NCBI RefSeq assembly: GCF_003114835.2
Contig: NZ_AP025029.1
Location: forward strand, 62,001-126,000
Reading direction: 5' to 3'
Length of the DNA stretch: 64,000 nt
From: Leptospira kobayashii
Lineage (GTDB): Bacteria > Spirochaetota > Leptospiria > Leptospirales > Leptospiraceae
How positions within the stretch are numbered: position 1 is the first letter of the stretch; each line of letters opens with the position of its first letter. The notes under the pieces are model-generated. The model searched no databases. It was not told the origin of the DNA and saw only the letters and a list, made by a program, of their open reading frames with translations. This document shows, one piece after another, positions 7,441 through 16,177 of the stretch. The position numbers and the translations under genes were made by a program.

Positions 7441-8259
7441 GAAAAGAGGATAACCGGTTTTTTCCTTTGGTAAAAAGCCTGCGGCAATGGCCCTCTCATA
7501 AAGAGAGGTAATTGCCTTATGACCTTCGTTCCCTAATGCCTTCGTGTATTCGTTTACATAAAGATCTATATGGGAACGGATGACCGCATCTTCTTTGTTT
7601 TGCGAATTTTCTCTTATATAATCGAACATTTCCTTCGGTTCCGTATATGCCATTTTCAAGCTATCACGCAATCTATCTTGGAATAAAAACGCATCTTCTT
7701 TGGGTATGTCACGGCGAATGGCGATCGCACCAAGCGGGATGGGAGATCCTGTATAAGTTTCCCACCATTCCCCCAGATCGATCACTTTTTCCAATCCTCT
7801 TGCTTCGTAAGTGAATCTTTCTTCGTGAATGATCACTCCCAAATCCGCTTCTCCCGAAAGTAGACTGGGAATGATTTTATCATAACGAAGCGGTTTGGAC
7901 ACTTGAGTCCCGTTGGTATAAAGAGAAAGTAAGAGGTTAGCGGTTGTAAGCTGGCCCGGAACCAAAATGGAAGACCCTTCTTTTAGCTCGGTTTTGTTCC
8001 CTTTTTTTCGAACTACCAAGGGGCCACACCCTCTTCCTAAAGCCGAACCGGTTTCCAGTAGAATGTATTTGTCGATGACCGAAAAATAGGCAGCGAAGGA
8101 GATTTTGGTAACCGGATATTTTCCAAGTCTTGCAAACTCGTTTAAATTTTCAACGTCCCATAACTCTTCTTTTACTTCCAAGATTTGGGATTTGTCACGG
8201 ACCAGATGATAGAAAAGGAACGTATCGTTCGGACAAGGGGAATAAGCAATGGAAATCAT
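7423..8259 (-). CDS. mqnD: 1,4-dihydroxy-6-naphthoate synthase (futalosine menaquinone pathway)
   Basis: 278 residues. The N-terminus SPCPNDTFLFYHLV (from residue 7) is the hallmark of MqnD, which converts cyclic dehypoxanthinyl futalosine to 1,4-dihydroxy-6-naphthoate on the way to menaquinone. The substrate-binding-protein-like fold is supported by VHEERFTYEARGL-type and GGWWETYTGSPIPLGAIA-like strands. The ATG overlaps the stop of the upstream membrane protein by 4 nt, so they form an operon. The other futalosine genes (mqnA, B, C) are not in the window. Confidence 0.92.
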   Translation of the reverse strand: MISIAYSPCPNDTFLFYHLVRDKSQILEVKEELWDVENLNEFARLGKYPVTKISFAAYFSVIDKYILLETGSALGRGCGPLVVRKKGNKTELKEGSSILVPGQLTTANLLLSLYTNGTQVSKPLRYDKIIPSLLSGEADLGVIIHEERFTYEARGLEKVIDLGEWWETYTGSPIPLGAIAIRRDIPKEDAFLFQDRLRDSLKMAYTEPKEMFDYIRENSQNKEDAVIRSHIDLYVNEYTKALGNEGHKAITSLYERAIAAGFLPKEKTGYPLFLGERN

Positions 8260-9458
8260 GGTGATAGATAAAAATCCTTTCCTTGAGTGAGCAAGGTAAT
8301 TCGTAAAATCAGAAAAACAAAAAGTAAAAGCGACGAACCTAAAAAGATTCCGGAAATACGATTTGGTTTTCGGGTGTGAAGGTAGATGACTAACGGCAAA
8401 GATAAAGTGAACATTCTGGATAAATTGTCAAAAGAACGCCAATAACCTTCTTCCGCTATGGAAATGATTCCTAAGGTAGCAAGGATCGGAAGAATGAACA
8501 GCAATTCCTTTGTACGAATTAGACTTTCCAAACTTTGAAAAAGATCCCAAATCTTTTTTAAAATATAAGCAAAAAGCAATAGATATTGAGCAAATAACAA
8601 AAGTTTTACGGATTCCTTTGCGGATAGGTGAAATCTTCCGTTGTCGTAAAAGCTTTTGATAAAACCATAGAGGGGAAAATCCGTCATATCCCTGAATCCC
8701 AAAGGATTGGTTCCTAAATGGTTGGGAGAGATACTCCAAGTCCAAATGAGAAAAAATACAAAGCAGAATAAAGGTAATACAAAGATAAAAGTTTGTTTCC
8801 GGTTTTTTGCAAGAATGGATTGGAATACAATCGGTAAAAGAAGAAAGATTCCAAGCTCTCTTGTGAAGATTGCCAAGGTTAAAAACAATACGGATAGAAT
8901 TTCATCAAAATAGGTCTTATTCAATTTTAAATAAAAGAATGTCCCAAGAATCACCAAGGATGCGAAAAAACCATCCGCTACAAGCAACAGATTTGAATTC
9001 AAAGAATAGGGGGAAAATAGATACAACAGAGAATAGAATTTTTTGTCCCCGGGAAGAAGAGAATGCAAAACATAATAAGAAGCCAAAAAGGCTATATTTA
9101 AAATGAGAATAGCGATCCATGCATAATATTCGAACCCGATTAAGGATGAAAAAGATCCGACTATAAAAGAGAATCCGATTCTGTGCAATCGGAAAAAATA
9201 AGAATCCACAATCAAATCCCAGCTTAAGTCGGTAAACAAGGATTTGGCGACCAAATAGAAGAATTGTCCGTCATATCCCCCCGCCCGAAAGATTACAAAA
9301 TCGGAATCTACTGCACCCGGGTTGATCTCCGCAAATCCGTCCCAAATGCCTATGAGAGAAGAAAGAGAATAACCATAGGGTTTGGTTTTGATCAAAATGA
9401 GCAAAATTTCCAAAACAAGGAATGCTAAAAAAGAGATGGGGAACCAGAATCGTTTCAC
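8256..9458 (-). CDS. Polytopic membrane protein, possible glycosyltransferase-like
   Basis: 400 residues with about ten hydrophobic helices. The arrangement is that of GT-C-type membrane glycosyltransferases or related surface-polymer proteins: an early extracytoplasmic loop with acidic residues (GIWDGFAEINPGAVDSD) and RAGGYDGQFFYLVAKS, which resembles the DGQ.Y motif of these families. The start is GTG at 9458 with GGAAG only 1-2 nt upstream, so a slightly later start is possible. It is translationally coupled to mqnD (4-bp overlap), but I see no reason for a shared pathway. Confidence 0.78.
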   Translation of the reverse strand: MKRFWFPISFLAFLVLEILLILIKTKPYGYSLSSLIGIWDGFAEINPGAVDSDFVIFRAGGYDGQFFYLVAKSLFTDLSWDLIVDSYFFRLHRIGFSFIVGSFSSLIGFEYYAWIAILILNIAFLASYYVLHSLLPGDKKFYSLLYLFSPYSLNSNLLLVADGFFASLVILGTFFYLKLNKTYFDEILSVLFLTLAIFTRELGIFLLLPIVFQSILAKNRKQTFIFVLPLFCFVFFLIWTWSISPNHLGTNPLGFRDMTDFPLYGFIKSFYDNGRFHLSAKESVKLLLFAQYLLLFAYILKKIWDLFQSLESLIRTKELLFILPILATLGIISIAEEGYWRSFDNLSRMFTLSLPLVIYLHTRKPNRISGIFLGSSLLLFVFLILRITLLTQGKDFYLSP

Positions 9459-9547
9459 TCTTCCATTTTAAAAAAATTCATAAAGAAGCAAGGAATTTCT
9501 CTGGAATTCCCTCCCCTTTCCTTAAACTTGTGTCACAGTTTCCCTTT

Positions 9548-10357
9548 ATGAAAGAAGTTCTAGTTACCATTCAAAACGTTTATCAGTATTTAGAAAAACT
9601 CGGTCCCAAAAAATCCTTCCAGATTTTGAAGAGTTTGGGTTATGAAAAACTTCTTTCTCTCACGGGTAAAGTTCCGAAAGAGAGATTGATCGAACTTACT
9701 AAGAAATTAAGCGAAGATACGGTTGTGGAATTGGTGAATCAGATTCCTGAAAGAATCTTGGTTGAAATGATAAAAGAGAATACGGACGAAGATCTGGTTT
9801 ACTTTATTCATTCTTTGCCGATGGCAGACTTGGCGCTTGTATCCAGGAGCATTCCACCTGCCGATGTTAGTTTGCTTGCGGTCACCTTGGGAAAGGAGAC
9901 GAGTGTTGAAATTCTCAAAAGTTTGGGAATTGAAAAGGCTATCGCACTTTTGAAAGAGATTTCCATGAAAGAATTTCTTTGGCTTGTGAAAGAGTCGGAT
10001 GTACATTCTGTACTTCTTCTTGTAGGTGAGATGACGGTTGCAGATTGCAAACGTTGGATCAAAACAAGAGGATTGGAAGAACTTCCGGTGATTATGAAAT
10101 TTTTCGGTGTTGAAAACACTCTTTCCATTTTCGGAAAACTAGGAATGGTAAAGGCTTTGGAACTACTTCACTTATTGGGAACTAAAGAGATGTTGGAACT
10201 ATCTTTCCTGATTTCTAAAATGGAATTAAGTCAGAAAAAGATTCCCGAAGTGATCCATACTAAGAGAACCGCCACTTCTTCTTCACTTGCAAAGAATAAA
10301 TCAAAAACGAAACCACCGGTTAAGAAAAAAGCGAAAAAAACTTCTAAGAAGAAATAG
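9548..10357 (+). CDS. Alpha-helical repeat protein with lysine-rich histone-like tail
   Basis: 269 residues from ATG 9548 (an upstream TTG at 9422 would overlap the divergent gene). The body is built of short leucine-rich helices recurring every 22-25 residues (ELVNQIPERILVEMI, YFIHSLPMADLALVS, EILKSLGIEKAIALL, LLHLLGTKEMLELS), reminiscent of the MgtE N-terminal or HEAT-like helical folds. The last 30 residues are almost all K, T, S, P and A (KKKAKKTSKKK end), as in bacterial histone-H1-like tails, suggesting nucleic-acid or membrane-surface binding. No signal peptide. Function unknown. Confidence 0.8.
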   Translation: MKEVLVTIQNVYQYLEKLGPKKSFQILKSLGYEKLLSLTGKVPKERLIELTKKLSEDTVVELVNQIPERILVEMIKENTDEDLVYFIHSLPMADLALVSRSIPPADVSLLAVTLGKETSVEILKSLGIEKAIALLKEISMKEFLWLVKESDVHSVLLLVGEMTVADCKRWIKTRGLEELPVIMKFFGVENTLSIFGKLGMVKALELLHLLGTKEMLELSFLISKMELSQKKIPEVIHTKRTATSSSLAKNKSKTKPPVKKKAKKTSKKK

Positions 10358-12668
10358 AAGTTTTAGGGAGTATGACTTTGAAAGTACTCCCCTGCCCCAA
10401 TTTGCTTTCCACGAAAATTTCTCCATTCATCTTCTCTATCAATGACTTTACGATTGATAAACCAAGGCCAGTTCCTCCGATTTTTTTATTATCCGAGGAC
10501 GGGATTCTGAAGAACCGATCAAAGATTTGGTTTTTATAATTCGGATCAATTCCTATTCCCGAATCTTTAACTATAATTTCTATCTTGCCGTTCACTTCTT
10601 CCAATGAGAGGGAAACTTTACCTTTCATGGTGTACTTGAGTGCGTTGATGTATAGATTCGTGATGATTTGAGAAAATTCGAACCGGATTCCTTTCAAGTA
10701 TAATCCTTTCTTCAAGCGAAGTTCCCATTCAATTGCCTTTCCTTTTGCAAGATGGGAATTCATATGAATGACGTCTTCAATAACAGGTACAGGATCGAAT
10801 ATTTCGACCACTTCTTCCGGAGCATCTTTTTCTCTGGAGGTGGTGAGTTTTAGCATATTTTCAATCAAGAAGCTGAGTCTTTTTACGTTCTTTTCAATCA
10901 CTTCCAGCATGTTCTTATGTTCGTTGTTATATGCCAGAGTTTTGTCAGTCTTGAAAAATTCCAAATATCCTTTTATGTTCGTCATGGGACTTCTTAATTC
11001 ATGACTGATATTGGAAATAAATTCATGTTGAAGTCTTTCCTGCTCTTTTCTTTCCTGATTGGGCCGGAATTGTACTTGATATCTTTTTTTCGGTGATAGT
11101 AGAATGGAGGTAAAACTCAAATCCACACTTAACTTTGAGCCGTCTTTCAAAAGAATGTCCACGTCGGGCAGAGACAACATCGCATCTTGGGATAAGTTTG
11201 TTCCGAATTTGAGCTGAGGTGCTATCTGGTCTCCGAGTATTATATCTTCAATTGTCGTTTTTGTCAGATCTCCTCGTGTGTAGCCTGTTAGACTTCTGAA
11301 CTGATGATTCCCTTCGAGTATATTCCCTGTTTCCGCATCCACAAGCGCAATTGCTTCGCGGGAAAATTCAAACAGATAGCGGTATTTTTCTTCTGAATAC
11401 TGGAGATCGACTGCCGACCTATCCAATTTAATTTCCAAAATAGAAATCAGATTTTCCAATTCTGCGATTTCTTCTCTTTGCAATTCGAGTGTGGAGTTGA
11501 AGGAGTCTAACATCGAATTGATGAGATATTTTACCCTATTGTCCAGAAGTAATGTTTCGTCCGTGTTGAGTCTGGATGAGAAATTTCCCTGCAAGATATC
11601 GAGTGTTACCGAATTTACATCCACAATCAAGTGCCTAATAGCGTTTAACTTGCGATAATTGATGAGTGCGGGAGCATATTGTTTGTCCGCTCCCCCTTTT
11701 TGAAAGCTTGTGAGTTTTCTTACGTCGAATAATTTTTTCGGTTCCAGTGCTTCCAGGATTTCCGAAAAGTCAAGAACCGGTTTCACTACTTCCGGAGTCA
11801 ATACTCTCCGTATCACACGAAAATACGTATCTTTCAGAAGAGGATACATTGATTCTACGTTTCCCTGATAAGAAAAGATTCCTTTCTCAATCAACGGATG
11901 AGGGAATAAGATCGATTTTAAGTCTCCCGCGCGTAGGTGAGGGTAAAACTGTGTCAGATTAAGATCTTCCCAGATTTTAGGGGAATTGTTTTTGGCGTTT
12001 TCGTTGATAAAATCTATCGCTTTTTTGACTGCCAGAAGTACTCCGGATGCACTTCTTCCTGTTTTCAAAATGCAATCGCCGCTAAATGCGAGTAAGGTGG
12101 AAGGCACTAGATCTTCCGATTGGAGTAACGATAATTGAGTATCTTCTTTGAAGTCGTGATAGTTTTTTAAAAACGGACTGAGGAACGGATCGGAAGAGAT
12201 TCCCAAACAACTTGGTTTTTGAAACTCCTTTTCTTCTAAAAATCCGGGAGTATCCATAAATCGGATTTTTACCGGATTATAAGGAGCATATTCCTCCAGG
12301 AATTTCTCGGCGAACAAGCGTTCAACGGAATTGATGTGAGGGACTGGAATGAAGTATGCTTTGTTACGGGTCAGGTCTTCCGCTTGAAACCGGAATCTTG
12401 AATAAAAAGACAGAGGCGAATGATAAAGAAAAAGACCTTTGTAAATTCGTTTGATTTTCGATTTTTTTAGAAATGATTCCTGCAAGTAGGAAATCGTGGG
12501 GACCTCTCCCGCTTCGATTCTACCCGATTCCAAAAGAGCGAGTACTCCTTTGTGATGCGTATTGACATGAAGGGATACTTTTGTGTCAAACTCTTCAAAA
12601 AATCCCTTTTTATATGCGATTACAATCGGTAAGGAGGAAAGTCGGCTGGTAATACAGATATTGATCAC
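10344..12668 (-). CDS. Sensor histidine kinase with binding-protein-like N-terminal domain and PAS
   Basis: 774 residues. Residues 1-300 resemble an ABC-transporter substrate-binding (NMT1/SsuA-like) domain without a signal peptide. A coiled coil near 390-420 and a PAS domain (YLFEFSREAIALVDAETG) follow. Next is HisKA with the phosphoacceptor in SHELRSPMTNIKGY (about His556) and an HATPase with N box NLYINALKYT and G boxes DSGIGID and GGTGLGLSIVKSL. No membrane segment is seen, so it is a cytoplasmic sensor of some small ligand. GTG start at 12668; its AAGGG ribosome site lies in the hairpin after htpG. No response regulator is adjacent. Confidence 0.9.
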   Translation of the reverse strand: MINICITSRLSSLPIVIAYKKGFFEEFDTKVSLHVNTHHKGVLALLESGRIEAGEVPTISYLQESFLKKSKIKRIYKGLFLYHSPLSFYSRFRFQAEDLTRNKAYFIPVPHINSVERLFAEKFLEEYAPYNPVKIRFMDTPGFLEEKEFQKPSCLGISSDPFLSPFLKNYHDFKEDTQLSLLQSEDLVPSTLLAFSGDCILKTGRSASGVLLAVKKAIDFINENAKNNSPKIWEDLNLTQFYPHLRAGDLKSILFPHPLIEKGIFSYQGNVESMYPLLKDTYFRVIRRVLTPEVVKPVLDFSEILEALEPKKLFDVRKLTSFQKGGADKQYAPALINYRKLNAIRHLIVDVNSVTLDILQGNFSSRLNTDETLLLDNRVKYLINSMLDSFNSTLELQREEIAELENLISILEIKLDRSAVDLQYSEEKYRYLFEFSREAIALVDAETGNILEGNHQFRSLTGYTRGDLTKTTIEDIILGDQIAPQLKFGTNLSQDAMLSLPDVDILLKDGSKLSVDLSFTSILLSPKKRYQVQFRPNQERKEQERLQHEFISNISHELRSPMTNIKGYLEFFKTDKTLAYNNEHKNMLEVIEKNVKRLSFLIENMLKLTTSREKDAPEEVVEIFDPVPVIEDVIHMNSHLAKGKAIEWELRLKKGLYLKGIRFEFSQIITNLYINALKYTMKGKVSLSLEEVNGKIEIIVKDSGIGIDPNYKNQIFDRFFRIPSSDNKKIGGTGLGLSIVKSLIEKMNGEIFVESKLGQGSTFKVILPKTSISS

Positions 12669-12672
12669 AAAG

Positions 12673-12729
12673 AACCCTTAGACCAACGATTCCAGAAATA
12701 GGAATCGTTGCAAAATCTTTCTAAGGGTT
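12673..12729 (-). promoter_or_regulatory. Nested double hairpin covering the kinase ribosome-binding site
   Basis: The 68-bp gap between htpG and the kinase is almost wholly structured. The outer arms AACCCTTAGA (12673-12682) and TCTAAGGGTT (12720-12729) pair over 10 bp. The inner arms CAACGATTCC (12684-12693) and GGAATCGTTG (12701-12710) pair over 10 bp with a 7-nt loop. On the mRNA the outer 3' arm contains the AAGGG that precedes GTG 12668. There is no T tract, so an intrinsic terminator is less likely than translational control or RNA processing. Confidence 0.6.
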
Positions 12730-12736
12730 TAATGCA

Positions 12737-14572
12737 TCAATTTTTGGAGAGAATATCCGCAAGGAACTGGCTGGTCCTTTTTGTATAGTCGGAAATCTCC
12801 TGTTCGCTCATTGCTTTTGCGGAGAGTAAGGCCAGGTCGTAAATGACTTGTGCGATTTTCTCTCCTTTTTCCTTATTTGCTCCATCAAACTCTCGTAATG
12901 CGGATTTGACCAAAGGTGAGGAAGTATTTACAAGAAGAGTATGGTTTTTGAATAAATTTTTGGCATCTTCCCTGTTGAACATGGAATTCATTTCACTCAT
13001 TCTTCTCATAAACTCGGGCATAAGAACTACCGCGGGAACTTCGTTTGATTTCAAAGATTCGGTTTTGATCTCTACACCTTCTTTGGTAATGGTCGATTTG
13101 AAAAATTCCAAAATCCGATCCGCTTCGGTTTGATTGTTCGCATCCACCACGCCGGGCTTTGCATCCTTATCTACAACTTGATCTGCTAATTCAGCATCCA
13201 CTCTTTGGAATTTCATTTCTGCGTTTTTTGTTTCCAAATGTTGGATCAGATGGGAATCGATCCTGGAATCAACAAGCAATGCTTCCAATCCTTGAGACTT
13301 GAGGAGATCCATATACACCGAACCCATCTCGGTTTCGTTTGCATAATAAACTTTGTCTCCGTTTTTCTCTTTGTTCTTTTCCCAATATTCATTCAGAGTA
13401 CAGAACAATCCTTCCGAATTTTTAAAGATAAGAACATCTTTTACCGCATCGAAAAACTTTTCATCCGTTAACATCCCGTATTTTACGAAGATGGAAATAT
13501 CGTTCCAGTTCTTCTGGAATTCTTCTCTATTCTTTTTGAAATCATCGGACAATCGATCCGCCACTTTTTTAATGATATGACCGGAAATCTTTTTTACCAA
13601 CGGATCGTTTTGAAGATACGATCTGGATACATTCAAAGGAAGATCGGGGATGTCTATGGTTCCTTTGAGAGTGGTTAAAAACTGAGGAATGAGTTCGCTC
13701 GCATTATCACTTACGAACACATGATTGCAGAATAATTTGATCCCGTTTTTTGTAGCGTCTAACTCGTGTGTAATTTTGGGGAAATACAATATTCCTTGCA
13801 ATCGGAAAGGAAAGTCCACATTCAAATGGATGTGAAATAAAGATTCACCGGAAAAAGGAAAAAGATAAGAATAAAAATCCTTATAGTCTTCCGGCTTCAC
13901 TTTGGAAGGTTCTTCCGACCAAAGAGGTTTTTCTCTGTTTGCTTTCTCTCCGTCTACCAAAATGGGAACCGGCAAAAAATCACAATATTTTTTAATCAGA
14001 TCTTTTAGTTTCCATTTGTCCAGGTACTCCCCTGAGTCCGTGTCGAGGAAAAGTGAAATTTTTGTTCCTCGGATTTCCTTGTCGATGCTGGAAATCGTAA
14101 AGTCGGTTCCCGATTCACTTTCCCAAAGGACTCCCTTCTCTCCTTTTTTATAGGATTTGGTTTCGATTGTAACTTTGTTCGACACCATAAAGCAGGAATA
14201 AAAGCCCAAACCGAAATGACCGATGATCTCCGCTTTGTTTTCTGCGTTTTGGTAATGTTTTGCGAAGTCGGTAGCTCCCGAAAAAGCGATTTGATTGATA
14301 TATTTTTTCACTTCGTCGGTAGTCATACCGATTCCATTGTCTTCTATGATCAGAACTCTTTTGTCTTTGTCAAAGCTGAGTTCGATTTTGTAATCAGTTC
14401 CACCTTCGAATTCTTCGGAAAACGAAATCTTTTTTAATTTACTGATCGCATCACATGCGTTAGAAACCAATTCGCGTATGAAAATATCTTTCTCCGAATA
14501 GAGCCATTTTTTAATGATTGGAAAAATATTTTCCGTCTCTACGCTGATTTTACCTTTTTCTTGTTCGCTCAT
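12737..14572 (-). CDS. htpG: HtpG (bacterial Hsp90) chaperone
   Basis: 611 residues from ATG 14572, with GGAG 7 nt upstream; a TTG four codons earlier is not needed. The GHKL ATPase domain shows [21 protein letters not shown], and the lid motif [14 protein letters not shown]. The middle domain has the conserved [10 protein letters not shown]. The C-terminal dimerisation region ends without MEEVD, as in bacteria. It is a dimeric cytosolic ATP-driven chaperone. It lies 12 nt after batD as the apparent last gene of the Bat operon before the hairpin, suggesting joint expression with the Bat proteins. No CIRCE element was seen near it. Confidence 0.97.
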   Translation of the reverse strand: MSEQEKGKISVETENIFPIIKKWLYSEKDIFIRELVSNACDAISKLKKISFSEEFEGGTDYKIELSFDKDKRVLIIEDNGIGMTTDEVKKYINQIAFSGATDFAKHYQNAENKAEIIGHFGLGFYSCFMVSNKVTIETKSYKKGEKGVLWESESGTDFTISSIDKEIRGTKISLFLDTDSGEYLDKWKLKDLIKKYCDFLPVPILVDGEKANREKPLWSEEPSKVKPEDYKDFYSYLFPFSGESLFHIHLNVDFPFRLQGILYFPKITHELDATKNGIKLFCNHVFVSDNASELIPQFLTTLKGTIDIPDLPLNVSRSYLQNDPLVKKISGHIIKKVADRLSDDFKKNREEFQKNWNDISIFVKYGMLTDEKFFDAVKDVLIFKNSEGLFCTLNEYWEKNKEKNGDKVYYANETEMGSVYMDLLKSQGLEALLVDSRIDSHLIQHLETKNAEMKFQRVDAELADQVVDKDAKPGVVDANNQTEADRILEFFKSTITKEGVEIKTESLKSNEVPAVVLMPEFMRRMSEMNSMFNREDAKNLFKNHTLLVNTSSPLVKSALREFDGANKEKGEKIAQVIYDLALLSAKAMSEQEISDYTKRTSQFLADILSKN

Positions 14573-14584
14573 TTGAATCTCCAA

Positions 14585-16177
14585 TTATTGAATTAATTTA
14601 CTTGTTTCTACTAACATTCTTTTGGTAAGTTTGTCACAGTACCTGAATATCTCTGAGAATGATTTTTCCGGAAAAGCGGATCTAAGTTCTACGATCTTTT
14701 CAGCATCCTTGGGAACGACACCTTTTTTAATGAGATAGTCATTTAGAATTTGGTTTTTTTTGGAACCTATCCTTTGATCCAAAATAATTAAACCGGATTT
14801 GGTATCTTCTTGCCGGCGAAAAACAATCGTGGTCCCTACTCCGACAAAAATGCTTAGAACAACAAACCAAATCAGATAAGGATTGCCAGTCCAATCCGCA
14901 TTTGCCTTTTTAGTCGCCTTCCAAGAGTCAGACTGTTTCGAAAGGGTATTTGGTAAAACAGAAATGTCAGGAAGGGTTAAAGTTTTTGTTTGATAAGATT
15001 GGGAAGAAGGAGAAAAGAAATGTATTGTAGCTTCGCCTATGGATGTTTTTCCCAAAGAACGGGGTTCGAAACTATAAAGGTATTCTATCTCGGAATAAAA
15101 TCCGTATTCTCCGGTAGAGAGTTGGCGGAAAGTTTTTGATTTTTGAGAGGATAGAAAATGAAGTCCTTCCTTTCTGCTTTCCAAGGGGTGATCCAATCCG
15201 TCTCCTCCTCCGGAGCCTGAGACTTTGATTTTAAAGTAAAACGTTTCTCCCAGTTTGATTTCTGCATTTTGGTAATCTGCCAAAAGATGATAATCTCCAA
15301 TTGCACCTTTGTAACCGGGAGGTTTTCCTTTCGGTAATTCGAGAACCGTAATTCTCTCCGTATGAACGGGGATGGATTCTTGGAAGGCTCCGAATCTCAT
15401 ACTATCACCTACTACAAAGTTAGTCGATCCTATGGTGAAGTTACCTGATTTCAGCGGGGTAAGTCCGTAGATTTCCTTTTCGAATACCAAAGTGTTTTTC
15501 TCTTTACCATTTCGAACGACCATGGGGTCTATCTGAACTGTTACTTGCTTTAAAGTTTCTGCGAGAAAGAAAGGAAATGAGATGGATTGATTCGGATCTC
15601 TTTCCAGATAGGCTTGTCTATACCCTCTATAATATAATACGTAATAACCTACGATAGGTTCTCCAATATAGACTTTTTGTTTGTTAGTATGAAAGACAAC
15701 TTCGGGAGATTCCGTCTTCTCGTCTTCTTCGGAAGGATCACCGAATATCCTGTCAAATAAAGAACCGTTCCCTTTTCTTCTGTTAGATGGTGGTTTTGAC
15801 TCCACGGTAAAATAAAGTTCCGGGCAGGTGACGATATCATTCTCTACGCTTACTTGAACAGGAGGCACTTTGTTTTTGCCGGTTTTGTCCGCCAGTATCC
15901 GGAATTTTATAATTTTACTTCTGGAAACTTTGAAATTGATGATTTGGGTTTCCGAGCCGGATCCGGAGTACACCGCTTTTACTCCGTTTTCTTCATAGCT
16001 ATTTCTTATAAGTTTTAATGATTTATCGCCTGATAGGCGAATTTCCAATTCCAGAGATTCTCCCTTTGTAACCAGGTTTTGCGATAACCGAAAACTGACT
16101 TCTTCACTGAATAAGGGGACAACCGGGAAGTATACGAAAACTAGAAAAAAAAACTTTATACTACCAAAACTTTTCAT
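14585..16177 (-). CDS. batD: BatD-like protein (oxygen tolerance family)
   Basis: About 530 residues. ATG 16177 gives a clean signal peptide (MKSFGSIKFFFLVFVYF); ATG 16186 is an alternative. The periplasmic part is composed of immunoglobulin-like beta domains typical of BatD (VSFRLSQNLVTKGESLELEI, IGEPIVGYYVLYYRGY, KLGETFYFKIKVSGSG). One transmembrane helix (NPYLIWFVVLSIFVGVGT) and a roughly 70-residue cytoplasmic tail follow. It overlaps the end of the BatB-BatC gene by 17 bp. BatD probably scaffolds the VWA proteins BatA and BatB at the membrane. Confidence 0.85.
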   Translation of the reverse strand: MKSFGSIKFFFLVFVYFPVVPLFSEEVSFRLSQNLVTKGESLELEIRLSGDKSLKLIRNSYEENGVKAVYSGSGSETQIINFKVSRSKIIKFRILADKTGKNKVPPVQVSVENDIVTCPELYFTVESKPPSNRRKGNGSLFDRIFGDPSEEDEKTESPEVVFHTNKQKVYIGEPIVGYYVLYYRGYRQAYLERDPNQSISFPFFLAETLKQVTVQIDPMVVRNGKEKNTLVFEKEIYGLTPLKSGNFTIGSTNFVVGDSMRFGAFQESIPVHTERITVLELPKGKPPGYKGAIGDYHLLADYQNAEIKLGETFYFKIKVSGSGGGDGLDHPLESRKEGLHFLSSQKSKTFRQLSTGEYGFYSEIEYLYSFEPRSLGKTSIGEATIHFFSPSSQSYQTKTLTLPDISVLPNTLSKQSDSWKATKKANADWTGNPYLIWFVVLSIFVGVGTTIVFRRQEDTKSGLIILDQRIGSKKNQILNDYLIKKGVVPKDAEKIVELRSAFPEKSFSEIFRYCDKLTKRMLVETSKLIQ

